Shown one piece after another: positions 29,262-38,261 of a DNA stretch of 64,000 nucleotides. The first letter of the stretch is position 1. Every line of letters starts with the position of its first letter. The stretch covers positions 1 through 64,000 of the forward strand of contig JACKLJ010000002.1 of assembly GCA_024235955.1 (NCBI GenBank). Direction: 5' to 3'. The notes below the pieces were generated by a model. That model saw only the letters and a program-made list of their open reading frames with translations. It searched no databases and was not told the origin of the DNA. The stretch is from Burkholderiaceae bacterium (GTDB taxonomy: Bacteria > Pseudomonadota > Gammaproteobacteria > Burkholderiales > Burkholderiaceae_C). A program made the position numbers and the translations under genes.

Positions 29262-30929
29262 GTGCAAAAGACCTTCACCTACCCCAAGTTCGAGTTCGTC
29301 AGGCCGCCTGAGCTGATTGAAGGCAAGAGCGGCCACTACCCGGTGGTGGTGGTCGGCGCAGGGCCGGTGGGCCTCAGCGCCGCCATCGACCTGGCCAACC
29401 AGGGCCAGGACGTGCTGCTGCTCGACAACGACGACACCGTCTCCATCGGCTCGCGCGGCGTCTGCTACGCCAAGCGCGCACTGGAGGTGCTGGACCGCAT
29501 GGGCTGCGGCGAGCAGTTCGTGCAGAAAGGCGTGAGCTGGGACGTGGGCCGCACCTTCCTGCGCGAAAGCGAGGTCTTCAACTTCAACCTGCGCCCGGAA
29601 GCCGACCACCACCGCCCCGGCATGATCAACCTCCAGCAGTACTACCTGGAGGAATACCTGATCCAGCGCGCGCGGCAGCTGCCCAGGCTGCAGATGCGCT
29701 TCAAAAGCGAGGTGATTGCCGTCACGCCGGGTGAGCAACAGGTCACGCTGCGCGTGGAAACCCCCGAAGGCGCCTACACCCTGACCACCGACTGGCTGGT
29801 GGTGGCCGACGGCGCGCGCAGCCCGATCCGCACCATGATGGGCCTGGACATCGAGGGCAAGATCTTCATGGACCGCTTCCTCATCGCCGACGTGGTGATG
29901 AAGGCCGATTTCCCGGCCGAGCGCTGGTTCTGGTTCGACCCGCCCTTCCACCCCAATCAGAGCGTGCTGCTGCACAAGCAGGCCGACAACGTCTGGCGCA
30001 TCGACTTCCAGCTCGGCTGGCAGGCCGATCCGGTCGAAGAAAAGAAGCCCGAAAACGTCATCCCGCGCATCAAGGCCATGCTGGGCGACGAGCGCGAGTT
30101 CGAGCTGGAATGGGTCAGCATCTACACCTTCCAGTGCCGGCGCATGAACCGCTTCAACCACGGGCGCGTGCTGTTCGTGGGCGACGCGGCGCACCAGGTC
30201 TCGCCCTTCGGTGCGCGCGGCGCCAACAGCGGCATCCAGGACACCGACAACCTGATCTGGAAACTCAAATTGGTGATGGACGGCAAGGCACCCGCCACCC
30301 TGCTTGACACCTACGGCGAAGAGCGCGGCTACGCGGCCGACGAGAACCTGATGAACTCGACCCGCTCCACCGACTTCATCACCCCCAAGAGCAAGACCAG
30401 CCGCATCTTCCGCAACGCCGTGCTGGAACTGGCGGCCGATTACCCGTTCGCCCGCGCGCTGGTCAACTCCGGCCGGCTGTCGGTGCCGAGCTGGCTGGCC
30501 ATGTCCAGCCTCAACACACCGGACACCGAGCCCTTCGAAGGCAACATGATCCCCGGCGCCCCGATGGCCGACGCGCCAGTGCAGGCCGCCGGTGCCGATG
30601 GCTGGCTGCTGGGGCAATTGGGCAACCGGTTCCAGGCGCTGCATTACGTCGACGACGCGGGCGCCATCGACGCCGCCACCGCCCAGGCGCTCGGCCAGCA
30701 GGCGCAGGGTAGCGTCGAGGTCGAACCCGTGGTGGTGGCCCGGCGCGGCCAGGCGCCCGCCGGGCTGAAGACCCTGATCGACACCAAGGGCTGCGTGGCC
30801 CAGCGCTACGACCTGAAGCCCGGCACCACCTACCTGGCCCGCCCCGACCAGCACGTGGCGGCCCGCTGGCGTGCCTTCGACGCCGGCAAGCTGCAGGCCG
30901 CCGTGGCCAAGGCCACCTGCAACGCGTGA
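29262..30929 (+). CDS. FAD-dependent aromatic monooxygenase (PheA/MhpA class)
   Basis: A 555 aa class A flavoprotein hydroxylase. GAGPVGLSAAIDLA (about residues 32-45) binds the FAD ADP moiety, VVADGARSPIR is the DG motif and VGDAAHQVSPFGARGANSGIQD the GD motif. The C-terminal thioredoxin-like domain (about 430-555) is the phenol-hydroxylase-type extension. It would hydroxylate an aromatic ring with NAD(P)H and O2. The start is GTG with GGAGACAAG upstream. A ring-cleavage-like VOC gene lies downstream, so an aromatic pathway is likely; the substrate is open. Confidence 0.93.
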   Translation: MQKTFTYPKFEFVRPPELIEGKSGHYPVVVVGAGPVGLSAAIDLANQGQDVLLLDNDDTVSIGSRGVCYAKRALEVLDRMGCGEQFVQKGVSWDVGRTFLRESEVFNFNLRPEADHHRPGMINLQQYYLEEYLIQRARQLPRLQMRFKSEVIAVTPGEQQVTLRVETPEGAYTLTTDWLVVADGARSPIRTMMGLDIEGKIFMDRFLIADVVMKADFPAERWFWFDPPFHPNQSVLLHKQADNVWRIDFQLGWQADPVEEKKPENVIPRIKAMLGDEREFELEWVSIYTFQCRRMNRFNHGRVLFVGDAAHQVSPFGARGANSGIQDTDNLIWKLKLVMDGKAPATLLDTYGEERGYAADENLMNSTRSTDFITPKSKTSRIFRNAVLELAADYPFARALVNSGRLSVPSWLAMSSLNTPDTEPFEGNMIPGAPMADAPVQAAGADGWLLGQLGNRFQALHYVDDAGAIDAATAQALGQQAQGSVEVEPVVVARRGQAPAGLKTLIDTKGCVAQRYDLKPGTTYLARPDQHVAARWRAFDAGKLQAAVAKATCNA

Positions 30930-30954
30930 CCCCGATCCGAGGAGACAAAACACC

Positions 30955-31179
30955 ATGCCCCTGAACACGCAGCCCAACTTCAGCGAAGCCGGCAAGCGCT
31001 ACTTCCAGGCCTATTCGCCCGGCGACGATTTCTACGAGCTGCTGATCGACACCCACCGCGATCTGAGCGACGAGCAGAGCGCCATGCTCAATGCCCGCCT
31101 GATCCTGCTGCTGGCCAACCACATCGGCGACATCGCCGTGCTGCGCGAAGCGCTGCAGATCGCCCGCGAAGGCGTATAA
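30955..31179 (+). CDS. DUF2783-like small protein
   Basis: A 74 aa acidic, helical protein (FYELLIDTHRDLSDEQSAMLNARLILLLANHIGDIAVLREAL), matching my memory of the DUF2783 family, whose function is not established. It sits 25 bp after the FAD monooxygenase with GAGGAGAC before the ATG, and is followed by the VOC gene. Constant pairing with a flavin hydroxylase suggests an accessory or chaperone role; that is inference. Confidence 0.8.
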   Translation: MPLNTQPNFSEAGKRYFQAYSPGDDFYELLIDTHRDLSDEQSAMLNARLILLLANHIGDIAVLREALQIAREGV

Positions 31180-31215
31180 CCTCTTTCGACACCCGCACAT
31201 CCCAGGAGACCCGTC

Positions 31216-31764
31216 ATGAGCATCGTCCAGAAGATCCACCATGTCGCCTACCGCTGCAAGAACGCCAAGGAAACCGTGGAGTGGTACCAGAAGTACCTGG
31301 ACATGGACTTCATCCTCGCCATCGCCGAGAACGAGGTGCCCTCCACCAAGGAACCCGACCCCTACATGCACGTGTTCCTGAACGCCGGTGGCGGCAACGT
31401 GCTCGCCTTCTTCGAGCTGCCCACCCGGGCCGAGATGGGCCGCGACCCCAACACCCCCGCCTGGACGCAGCACCTGGCGCTGAAGGTGGATTCGCTCGAC
31501 ACGCTGGCCAAGGTCAAGGCCAGGCTCGAGGCCGACGGCATCGACGTGGTCGGCCCCACCGACCACACCATCTTCAAGTCGATCTACTTCTTCGACCCTT
31601 CCGGCCACCGCCTGGAACTCGCCGCCGACACCGCCACCCCGCAGATGAACAAGGCGCTCGACGACGTGAAGTGGGACATGTTGAACGAATGGGACCGCAC
31701 CAAGAAGGCCCCGCAGCACGCCCGCTGGATGCACGACGGCAGCGGCAAGGTGGGCGCGCACTGA
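31216..31764 (+). CDS. VOC-family (glyoxalase/extradiol dioxygenase-like) protein
   Basis: A 182 aa vicinal-oxygen-chelate fold protein: VQKIHHVAYRCKNAKETVEWYQKYL at the N-terminus with a candidate metal His, WTQHLALKVDS in the middle, and FFDPSGHRLELAAD with the usual C-terminal Glu. Such proteins include extradiol dioxygenases and isomerases. It is the last gene of the operon, 36 bp after DUF2783 with AGGAGA before the ATG, and is followed by a clear terminator. Confidence 0.9.
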   Translation: MSIVQKIHHVAYRCKNAKETVEWYQKYLDMDFILAIAENEVPSTKEPDPYMHVFLNAGGGNVLAFFELPTRAEMGRDPNTPAWTQHLALKVDSLDTLAKVKARLEADGIDVVGPTDHTIFKSIYFFDPSGHRLELAADTATPQMNKALDDVKWDMLNEWDRTKKAPQHARWMHDGSGKVGAH

Positions 31765-31791
31765 GCGGCGCGGCACTCACCGGGCGTCAGC

Positions 31792-31820
31792 ATGGCAGCC
31801 GTCGTGGCTGCCATTTTTTT
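31792..31820 (+). terminator. Rho-independent terminator of the 28102-31764 operon
   Basis: A perfect 9 bp stem, ATGGCAGCC / GGCTGCCAT, with a 5 base loop is followed by seven T. It lies 28 bp after the VOC stop codon. Confidence 0.9.
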
Positions 31821-32119
31821 GCTCGGCGCCCACCTGGCGCGCTGCGGTCTCGCGGTCGCAGCAAGCCTGGGCCGACGTTGCCGGAGCGTGATTTTCAAGG
31901 CAGCTGCGCCGCTGGCATCCCCGGCTTGTCCAGATCCGCGCCCGGCGGCCGTCGCCCCCCGGGCGCCTTAAGCGTTTCCCAAGGACCGACGCGGCCCGCG
32001 CGCCCATAATCGCCGGCGACTTTCGCTCTCCCTGTCCGGCCACGCCTTGATGCGCTGGTGCCCCCAGGACAGCCCTTCAGGCGCCACCGGCGCCCTCCGC
32101 CTCTCCCCATTTGCGCCGC
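31821..32119. other. Intergenic stretch upstream of the glycosyltransferase
   Basis: I see no gene here. CATAAT at 32005-32010 is a possible -10 box without a convincing -35. TTTTCAAGGCAGCTGCGCC near 31893 recalls the repeat A end but lacks the rest. Confidence 0.35.
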
Positions 32120-33721
32120 ATGACCACGACGAACCAGCGCGCGTCGGCAAGAAGCCTCCTGCTGGCGGCACTGGCCTTCGTGCTCGTCTGGACCTGGGCC
32201 CACATCAGCGCCGACGGCAGCCTCGACGCCTACGGCGACATGCTGGAGAACTTCGCCTGGGCCCAGCAATGGACCTGGGGCACACACAAGCACCCGCCTT
32301 TCGTGGCCTGGGTGGTGCGCCTGTGGTTCGCGGTCTGGCCGGTGGGCGACGCTTCGTACAAGCTGCTCGCCTATGTGAACGCCGGCGTGGGCCTGCTGGG
32401 CACGCCCGCGCTGGCCCGTGTGGTCGGCCTGCGGGGGCTCGGCTGGCTGGTGCTGGCCATTGCCAGCTGGGGCCTGCCCAACACGACCCTGGCCTCCAAG
32501 CTCAACGCCGACACCATCCTGCTGCCGCTTTGGCCCTGGGTGGCGGTGGCCTGGGTGCAGGTGTTCGAGAAACGCGCCGGCCGGGGTTGGGCCGTGGCCC
32601 TGGGTGTGCTGTCGGCGCTGGCCGTGCTGGCCAAGTACTACACCGGCGTGCTGCTGCTCAGCCTGTTCCTGTCCACGCTGGCGTCGCGCGAGGGGCGGCG
32701 CTGGTACCGCACCGGCACGCCCTGGCTGGTGCTGCTCGTGTTCGTGGCCTGCCTGGTGCCGCACCTGAGGTGGGAAATGGCGCACCAGTGGGTGAGCTTC
32801 CGCTACGTGCAGCAGCACGGCGTGCCCGAGGTGGTGTGGGGCGACTTCTGGCGCTTCATGCTCTCGCCCTGGCTCTACTGGCTGCCGGCGTGGCTGGGCG
32901 CAGCCCTGCTGGTCAGCCCGCCGGGCGAGCGCTGGCGCTGCATCGGCCAGCGCATGCTGCAATGCTGGCGGCCAACGTCGCCGAGCGACCCGTTGCTGTG
33001 GATCGTCGTGATGCCGTGGCTGATCACGCTGGTGTTCGGCCTGTCCACCTTCGTCAAGCTCACCATCCACTGGGCGATTCCCCTGGGCTTCGCCTACCCC
33101 GTGTACTGGGTGCGGAACCTGGCGCAGCGCTACCCCGATGCGGCACCGCTGGCCGTGGCCCCCGCCCGGCGCGCCTTTGGCATCGTGCTGGCGCTGGTGG
33201 CCTTGCTGGGGCCAGCCTACGGCTGGTGGGAGGCGCGCAGCGGCGGCGACAGCATCTACCAGCTGCCTCGGCCCGAAGCCGCCCAGGCCTTGCTGCACCA
33301 ATGGCAAGAGCGTTATCCGGGCACGCCGCTGCGCTGGGTCGGCGGCCAGTGGCAGGAGAACGGCCTGATGGCCTTCTACGGCGACCGGCACCTGTTCACG
33401 CTGCCCGGCACGCCCGACAGCGAGCTGGCCCAGGCCTACCCCCATCCGGGCTGGGCCCGCCAGGGCGGCGGCCTGCTGTGCCCCGCCGGCTGGAGCGCCA
33501 TGCCGTCCTTGACGGCCGAAGACCTGCAGACGCTGGCCGGCACGCTGGACACCGAGTGCGCCCGCACGGCCCGTCAATGGCTCCTGGCCAGGGGTCAGAC
33601 GGCGCCGCCGCTGGCCGTCTCGCTGCCACGCCTGGGCTGGCGCTTTCCGGCGGCCGCACCCTACGCCTACGTGCTGTACGTGTACCTGCCGCCGACGACC
33701 CACGCGGCGCCCGGCGGTTGA
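32120..33721 (+). CDS. GT39/ArnT-like membrane glycosyltransferase
   Basis: A 533 aa polytopic membrane protein. Residues 1-370 contain about ten hydrophobic helices, and the first periplasmic loop (SLDAYGDMLENFAWAQQWTWGTHKHPPF) has the acidic/HPP pattern of the PMT/ArnT glycosyltransferase superfamily, which uses lipid-linked sugars. The rest (about 390-533) is a soluble domain. It would add a sugar to an envelope lipid or glycan. It stands alone; the start is ATG 32120 rather than the TTG at 32111. Confidence 0.85.
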   Translation: MTTTNQRASARSLLLAALAFVLVWTWAHISADGSLDAYGDMLENFAWAQQWTWGTHKHPPFVAWVVRLWFAVWPVGDASYKLLAYVNAGVGLLGTPALARVVGLRGLGWLVLAIASWGLPNTTLASKLNADTILLPLWPWVAVAWVQVFEKRAGRGWAVALGVLSALAVLAKYYTGVLLLSLFLSTLASREGRRWYRTGTPWLVLLVFVACLVPHLRWEMAHQWVSFRYVQQHGVPEVVWGDFWRFMLSPWLYWLPAWLGAALLVSPPGERWRCIGQRMLQCWRPTSPSDPLLWIVVMPWLITLVFGLSTFVKLTIHWAIPLGFAYPVYWVRNLAQRYPDAAPLAVAPARRAFGIVLALVALLGPAYGWWEARSGGDSIYQLPRPEAAQALLHQWQERYPGTPLRWVGGQWQENGLMAFYGDRHLFTLPGTPDSELAQAYPHPGWARQGGGLLCPAGWSAMPSLTAEDLQTLAGTLDTECARTARQWLLARGQTAPPLAVSLPRLGWRFPAAAPYAYVLYVYLPPTTHAAPGG

Positions 33722-33772
33722 CGGCTCAGGCTCCGGGGTGTCGCCACCGTCGGCGCCGAGCGGATCGGTGGT

Positions 33773-35071
33773 TCACACCTTCGCCAGCGCGCCGTCCAGA
33801 TCGGCCAGCAGGTCGTCGATGTGCTCGATGCCCACACACAGGCGCACGGTCTCTTCCTTCACGCCGGTCCTGGCCAGTTCTTCAGGCGCAAGTTGGCGGT
33901 GCGTGGTGCTGGCCGGGTGGGTGGCGAGCGACTTGGTGTCGCCGATGTTGACCAGCCGCGTGAAGAGCTGCAGCCCGTCGAGGAAGCGCGCACCGGCGGC
34001 ACGGGCGTCGTCACCCGTCGCCGACTTCACGCCGAAGGTCAGCAGGCCCGAGGCGCGGCCACCCATGTAATGTTTGGCCAGCGCGTGGTCGTCGTGGTCC
34101 GGCAGGCCGGCGTAGCTCACCCACGCCACCTTGGGGTGCTTCTGCAGGTGCTGCGCCACCTTGAGCGTGTTGTCGCAGATGCGGTCCATGCGCAGCGCCA
34201 GGGTCTCGATGCCCTGCAGGATCTGCCAGGCGTTGAAGGGCGACAACGCCGCACCCGTGTTGCGCAGCGGCACCACACGGGCGCGGCCGATGTAAGCCGC
34301 CGGGCCCAGCGCCTCGGTATAGACCACACCGTGGTAGCTCACGTCGGGCTCGTTCAGGCGTTTGAAGCGCGCCTTGTGCTCGGCCCAGGGGAACTTGCCG
34401 CTGTCCACGATGGCGCCGCCCAGCGTGGTGCCATGGCCGCCCATGTACTTGGTGAGCGAATGCACCACCACGTCGGCGCCATGCTCGATGGGCCGCAGCA
34501 GGTAGGGGCTGGCCACGGTGTTGTCGACGATCAGCGGCACGCCCCTGGCGTGGGCGATGGCGGCCACGCTGGCGATGTCGGTCACGTTGCCCGCGGGGTT
34601 GCCGATGGTCTCGACGAACACGGCCTTGGTGCGGTCGTCGATCAGCGCGGCAAAGCTCTCCGGGTCGCGGTGGTCGGCGAAGCGCGTGGTGATGCCCAGT
34701 TGCGGCAGCGTGTGCGCGAACAGGTTGTAGGTACCGCCGTACAGCGCCGTGCTGCTGACGATGTTGTCGCCCGCCTCCGCGATGGTCTGGATGGCGTACA
34801 GGATGGCCGCCTGCCCGCTGGCCACCGCCAGCGCGGCGATGCCCCCTTCCAGCGCCGCCACGCGCTTTTCCAGCACGTCGGTGGTGGGGTTCATGATGCG
34901 GGTGTAGATATTGCCCGGCACCTTCAGGTCGAACAGGTCGGCCCCGTGCTGCGCGCTGTCGAAGGCGTAGGCCACGGTCTGGTAGATCGGCACGGCCACC
35001 GCCTTGGTGGTCGGGTCCGGGCTGTAGCCGGCGTGCACCAGCCGGGTTTCGAGTTTCCAGGTGTGTGACAT
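33773..35071 (-). CDS. metY: O-acetylhomoserine sulfhydrylase / aminocarboxypropyltransferase
   Basis: A 432 aa PLP enzyme of the Cys/Met metabolism family. It makes homocysteine from O-acetylhomoserine and sulfide. Motifs: TRIMNPTTDVLEKRVAALEGG, VDNTVASPYLLRPIEHGADVVVHSLTKYMGGHG (PLP-binding Lys), and RLSVGIEH-type end (RLCVGIEHIDDLLADL). Length is typical of MetY. It begins 18 bp after the TylF-like methyltransferase, so it appears to be the last gene of a four-gene unit. Confidence 0.96.
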   Translation of the reverse strand: MSHTWKLETRLVHAGYSPDPTTKAVAVPIYQTVAYAFDSAQHGADLFDLKVPGNIYTRIMNPTTDVLEKRVAALEGGIAALAVASGQAAILYAIQTIAEAGDNIVSSTALYGGTYNLFAHTLPQLGITTRFADHRDPESFAALIDDRTKAVFVETIGNPAGNVTDIASVAAIAHARGVPLIVDNTVASPYLLRPIEHGADVVVHSLTKYMGGHGTTLGGAIVDSGKFPWAEHKARFKRLNEPDVSYHGVVYTEALGPAAYIGRARVVPLRNTGAALSPFNAWQILQGIETLALRMDRICDNTLKVAQHLQKHPKVAWVSYAGLPDHDDHALAKHYMGGRASGLLTFGVKSATGDDARAAGARFLDGLQLFTRLVNIGDTKSLATHPASTTHRQLAPEELARTGVKEETVRLCVGIEHIDDLLADLDGALAKV

Positions 35072-35089
35072 GGCGTTTCCTTGGGTGGG

Positions 35090-35893
35090 TTAGCGCTTGA
35101 GCACGATGCCCTGCCCGGTGGGCAGGGGAAAGATGCGGTAGTGGCGGTCGTCGAACCAGCGGTCCTCGCCGATCTTCTGCGGGCGGTACACGCCGGCCCA
35201 TTCGTAGTCGTCGAGCACGATGATGCCGCCGGGCGACACCTTGTCGAACAGCGCCTCCAGCACCGCGATCTCGCCCTCGACGTTGTTGAGGTCGATGTGC
35301 AGCAGCGCCACCCGCTCGGGCGCGCCCTGCTCGAAGGCCTTGGGCAACAGCCCCGCCACAAGCCGCACCTGCGGGTAGTCGGCAAAGCGCTGCTTCACCT
35401 TGTCGAACAGGCCCTGTTCCTGGCCTTCGAAGGCGTGCCCTTCCACCGGGTTGTAGTCGAAGGTGTCGTAGCCCCAGAAGGTCTTCTCGAACTCGGTGCC
35501 GCCCAGGTAGTCCATCACCGTCTTCATGCCGGTGCCCATGTAGACGCCGCATTCCACGAAGTCGCCGGGCACGTGCATGCAGTGGTAGGCCGCGCAGGCC
35601 AGGATGTAGCGCCGCCAGACGATGGCCTCGTCCGACACGTTCTGCAGGTTGTCGGCCCAGGCCTTGCGGAACGGCAGGTCTTCCAGCGCCGAGTTGTTGC
35701 GCGACCAGGTGAACAGGTTGTCGCCCAGGAAGAAGGTCGGGCCCACCAGCTCGATCGCCTCGTCCATCAGGGCGCGAAAGCGCGGCTGGTCGGCCACGCC
35801 CCAGTAGGTGTGCGTCGCAAAGTTGACGCCCTGCTCGGCCGAGACGCTGTTGAGAGGTGGCAGCCTCCGCGGAGGCTGGTTGTCGTCGGTCAT
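35090..35893 (-). CDS. TylF-like SAM-dependent methyltransferase
   Basis: A 267 aa protein with a macrocin-O-methyltransferase-like (TylF) fold: GDFVECGVYMGTG is the SAM-binding glycine motif, LLHIDLNNVEGEIAVLE and IIVLDDYEWAG carry the acidic metal-binding residues. Such enzymes O-methylate sugars or peptides with Mg2+. The natural substrate is unknown. I chose the ATG at 35893 (MTDDNQPPRR), with AGGAAAC upstream. It lies between the DUF6817-like gene and metY on the same strand, which could link methyl transfer with methionine supply. Confidence 0.85.
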   Translation of the reverse strand: MTDDNQPPRRLPPLNSVSAEQGVNFATHTYWGVADQPRFRALMDEAIELVGPTFFLGDNLFTWSRNNSALEDLPFRKAWADNLQNVSDEAIVWRRYILACAAYHCMHVPGDFVECGVYMGTGMKTVMDYLGGTEFEKTFWGYDTFDYNPVEGHAFEGQEQGLFDKVKQRFADYPQVRLVAGLLPKAFEQGAPERVALLHIDLNNVEGEIAVLEALFDKVSPGGIIVLDDYEWAGVYRPQKIGEDRWFDDRHYRIFPLPTGQGIVLKR

Positions 35894-35966
35894 GGGTTGT
35901 TTCCTGGCAGATGCTGCCCGCCGCCGCACGACGGGCATGGTGGAAAAGGCAGGCCGGCGCCGGCCG

Positions 35967-37079
35967 TCAGGCGACGGTCTCCGGCTTCAGCGCCACGTTG
36001 TTGAGCTTGTCCAGCCGCGCCGGCCACGCACCGCTGTCCTGGGCCGTGGCGCCCTGCAGCAGGATGCGCGTCCAGGCGACCCAGGCGTCCCACTGCACGC
36101 GCTTGTCCCAGGCGTTGCCCCAGCCGGCGAAGCACTGCAGCGCGCTGCGGGCCACGGCGGCGGCCTCGTCGCGGCGACCTGCGCTGAGGTAGAGCTGGGC
36201 CAGCACCATCTGCGGCTCACCCACCCAGGGGTTCAGGCGCACGGCGTGTTCCATCACGCCGGTGGCCACGTCCAGATCGACCAGCGGCTGGTCCTGCTGG
36301 ATCACCGACCAGTAGAGCGAGGCAGCCGCCGCGTCGTCGGCCGCGCTGAGGGCCTGGCTGCAATGTCCGAACACCGGAGGCATGGGCAGCAGGTCCTTGA
36401 GCGCCGGATGCTGCAACGCCAGGCCGAGCTGGTTGATCTGGTGCAGCATGCGGCCGCTCGGGCGCATCGGCCCGGGCCACAGCGACGCCATCCAGTGCAC
36501 GGCCTGCGGGCGGTGGTCGTTGGTGGCGGGAAAGCGCGAGTAGATGTCGTCCTGCCAGCTGAACCACTGCTCGATGGTGTCGGCCATGCTGACGATGGTG
36601 AAGGCGGCCACCACGTAGGGCGATAGCGTGATCGGCTGGCCGGCGTTGGTGTGCAGCGGCATGCTGCCGTCGGCCTGCACATCGCCGGCCAGGATCTTCT
36701 GCACGAACTCGCGCCGCGAGGCGGTGCAGAACAGGTACACCAGCTCCTCGGCCTCCTGGCCGATCATCTGCTGCAGGCGCACGCGCTCGGTGCTGGCGTC
36801 GAACTTGACCAGATCGACGAAGGCGTTGCCGTACACGCTGTGCAGCAGGCCGAGCAGGCGCACGTCCCTGGGCTGCTGCCACAGCGCCAGCGAACGCGCC
36901 ACGCCCACCAGGTGGTGGCGGAAGGTGCCGGCCTTGTGCCAGTCCTGGCCCACGCCGCGCGCCAGCACCACGGGCAGCACCGGCGCCAGCTCGGCGTCCT
37001 TGGCGAGCCATTCGTCGTCCAGCAGCGCCTGCGCGCGGGCGAACAGGTCGGCGTCCAGGCTTTGCAGAGGCAGTGTCAT
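35967..37079 (-). CDS. DUF6817-like HD-type protein with TPR-like tail
   Basis: A 370 aa protein. The N-terminal 180 residues contain WHKAGTFRHHLVGVARSLALW and LLGLLHSVYGNAFVDLV, a His-rich helical pattern like an HD-type or DUF6817 domain. Residues about 270-350 look like helical (TPR-like) repeats (AVRLNPWVGEPQMVLAQLYLSAGRRDEAAAVARSAL). The function is unknown; HD folds are usually phosphohydrolases. It is co-directional with MAPEG (24 bp upstream) and the methyltransferase (73 bp downstream). Confidence 0.75.
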   Translation of the reverse strand: MTLPLQSLDADLFARAQALLDDEWLAKDAELAPVLPVVLARGVGQDWHKAGTFRHHLVGVARSLALWQQPRDVRLLGLLHSVYGNAFVDLVKFDASTERVRLQQMIGQEAEELVYLFCTASRREFVQKILAGDVQADGSMPLHTNAGQPITLSPYVVAAFTIVSMADTIEQWFSWQDDIYSRFPATNDHRPQAVHWMASLWPGPMRPSGRMLHQINQLGLALQHPALKDLLPMPPVFGHCSQALSAADDAAAASLYWSVIQQDQPLVDLDVATGVMEHAVRLNPWVGEPQMVLAQLYLSAGRRDEAAAVARSALQCFAGWGNAWDKRVQWDAWVAWTRILLQGATAQDSGAWPARLDKLNNVALKPETVA

Positions 37080-37103
37080 GCTTGTCTCACTCTCTTTCAG
37101 TCG

Positions 37104-37529
37104 TCAGAAGATCTGCCAGGCCAGCCGCAGCAGCAGGGCCACGACCACGAAATTGCTCAGCCCGAGCACCGCGGCGCGGTGCAGCACGCGGTTGTAAGTC
37201 AGGTGGATCATGCCGTGCAGCAGGCGCAGGCCCACATAGGCCCAGGACAGCGCCACCGCCAGCCCGTCCACGCGGCCGGCGGCAAAAGCCACGACGCAGG
37301 CGACGTAGAACAGCACCGGCACTTCCAGCAGGTTCATGAAGGCGCGGTTGGGCAGGCTGGTCGCGACCGGCACGCGCGCCGACTCGCCGTAGCTGAAATC
37401 GTGCCAGTCCACGGTGCGCTGCCGTCTCGCCCGCAGACGCGACATGAACATGTACAGCAGCACGAGCATCGTCCACAGTGCCAGCACCAGCACCGGCTGG
37501 AAGATGCGCAGGGCAGCGGGATCGGGCAT
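37104..37529 (-). CDS. MAPEG-family integral membrane protein
   Basis: A 141 aa protein with four hydrophobic segments and the MAPEG pattern (RAFMNLLEVPVLFYVACVVAFAAG; WAYVGLRLLHGMIHLTYNRVLHR). Eukaryotic relatives handle glutathione and eicosanoids; the bacterial role is largely unknown. It is the first gene of a possible MAPEG-DUF6817-TylF-metY unit, and divergent from yggX over 186 bp. Confidence 0.87.
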   Translation of the reverse strand: MPDPAALRIFQPVLVLALWTMLVLLYMFMSRLRARRQRTVDWHDFSYGESARVPVATSLPNRAFMNLLEVPVLFYVACVVAFAAGRVDGLAVALSWAYVGLRLLHGMIHLTYNRVLHRAAVLGLSNFVVVALLLRLAWQIF

Positions 37530-37715
37530 GGTGGTGCGGTCGGACAGACGCCCGTGAAGGGCCGGAGCCCCGAGTTTGGCACGACTGGCGCCACCGCCCG
37601 CACACCCTTGCGACCGGGCGGGTTCTGGAAGATTGCTACAGTCCCGGCATCGGCGCGGCGCACCCGGGTGGTGCCCGGCCATTTCACAGCACCCACGAAC
37701 TGCGAGGAAAGCACC

Positions 37716-37988
37716 ATGGCACGCATGGTTCACTGCATCAAGCTCGGCAAGGAAGCCGAAGGACTCGACCTGCCGCCCTACCCCGGCGAGCTGGGCAAGC
37801 GCATCTGGGAAAGCGTCAGCAAGGAAGCCTGGCAGGGCTGGCTCAAGCACCAGACCATGCTGGTGAACGAGAACCGCCTCAATCTGGCCGACCAGCGCGC
37901 GCGGGAATACCTGAAGCGCCAGATGGAAAACCATTTCTTCGGTGGTGGTGCGGACCAGGCGGCGGGGTACGTGCCCCCAACGAACTAA
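37716..37988 (+). CDS. yggX: Probable Fe(2+)-trafficking protein YggX
   Basis: A 90 aa protein: MARMVHCIKLGKEAEGLDLPPYPGELGKRIWESVSKEAWQGWLKHQTMLVNENRLNLAD, matching the YggX family along its full length, with the conserved Cys7. It protects iron-sulfur clusters from oxidants and helps iron traffic. GAGGAAAG precedes the ATG at 37716. Its stop is followed by composite repeats, not by a terminator. Confidence 0.97.
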   Translation: MARMVHCIKLGKEAEGLDLPPYPGELGKRIWESVSKEAWQGWLKHQTMLVNENRLNLADQRAREYLKRQMENHFFGGGADQAAGYVPPTN

Positions 37989-38098
37989 CTCCCCCCCCTG
38001 AGTCGCTGGCGCGCCTTCCCCCCAGGGGGACGACGCCAGTGGCCGGGCCAAGCCCGCTCCACGGCGTCCGCTGGAGTGGCCTGCTCCGCGGCCTTTGG
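37989..38098. repeat. Repeat B copy (intergenic, before mnmC)
   Basis: CTGAGTCGCTGGCGCGCC, TTCCCCCCAGGGGG, an imperfect stem around GGGCC, and GGCCTGCTCCGCGGCC. The same order occurs at 58022 and 58984. It is followed 100 bp later by repeat A copy 11. Confidence 0.75.
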
Positions 38099-38197
38099 AT
38101 GCGGGACATGACCAGCCGCAAGGTTCGGTCCGTTGCATCAAGCCAGCACCGCTGCCTGCCGGCGCACCGATTCGCCAGCATGACCAACCCCGGAATT

Positions 38198-38252
38198 GCA
38201 AGCCTTTTGAGCCTCCAGCCCATAGCCAGCAGGCGCAAGCAGCTCTTTTATC
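38198..38252 (-). repeat. Repeat A copy 11, 5' leader of mnmC (reverse)
   Basis: TTTTGAGCCTCCAGCCCATAGCC, AGGCGCAAGCAGCT, then CCATAGCATC followed directly by the mnmC ATG. The same CCATAGCATCATG string ends copy 21. There is no Shine-Dalgarno sequence before this start codon. Confidence 0.85.
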
Positions 38253-38261
38253 CATAGCATC

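Noticed and set aside
31885..31912. Possible additional repeat A copy
   Set aside because: Only a CAGCTGCGCC-like patch resembles it; hairpins and the opposite end are missing.
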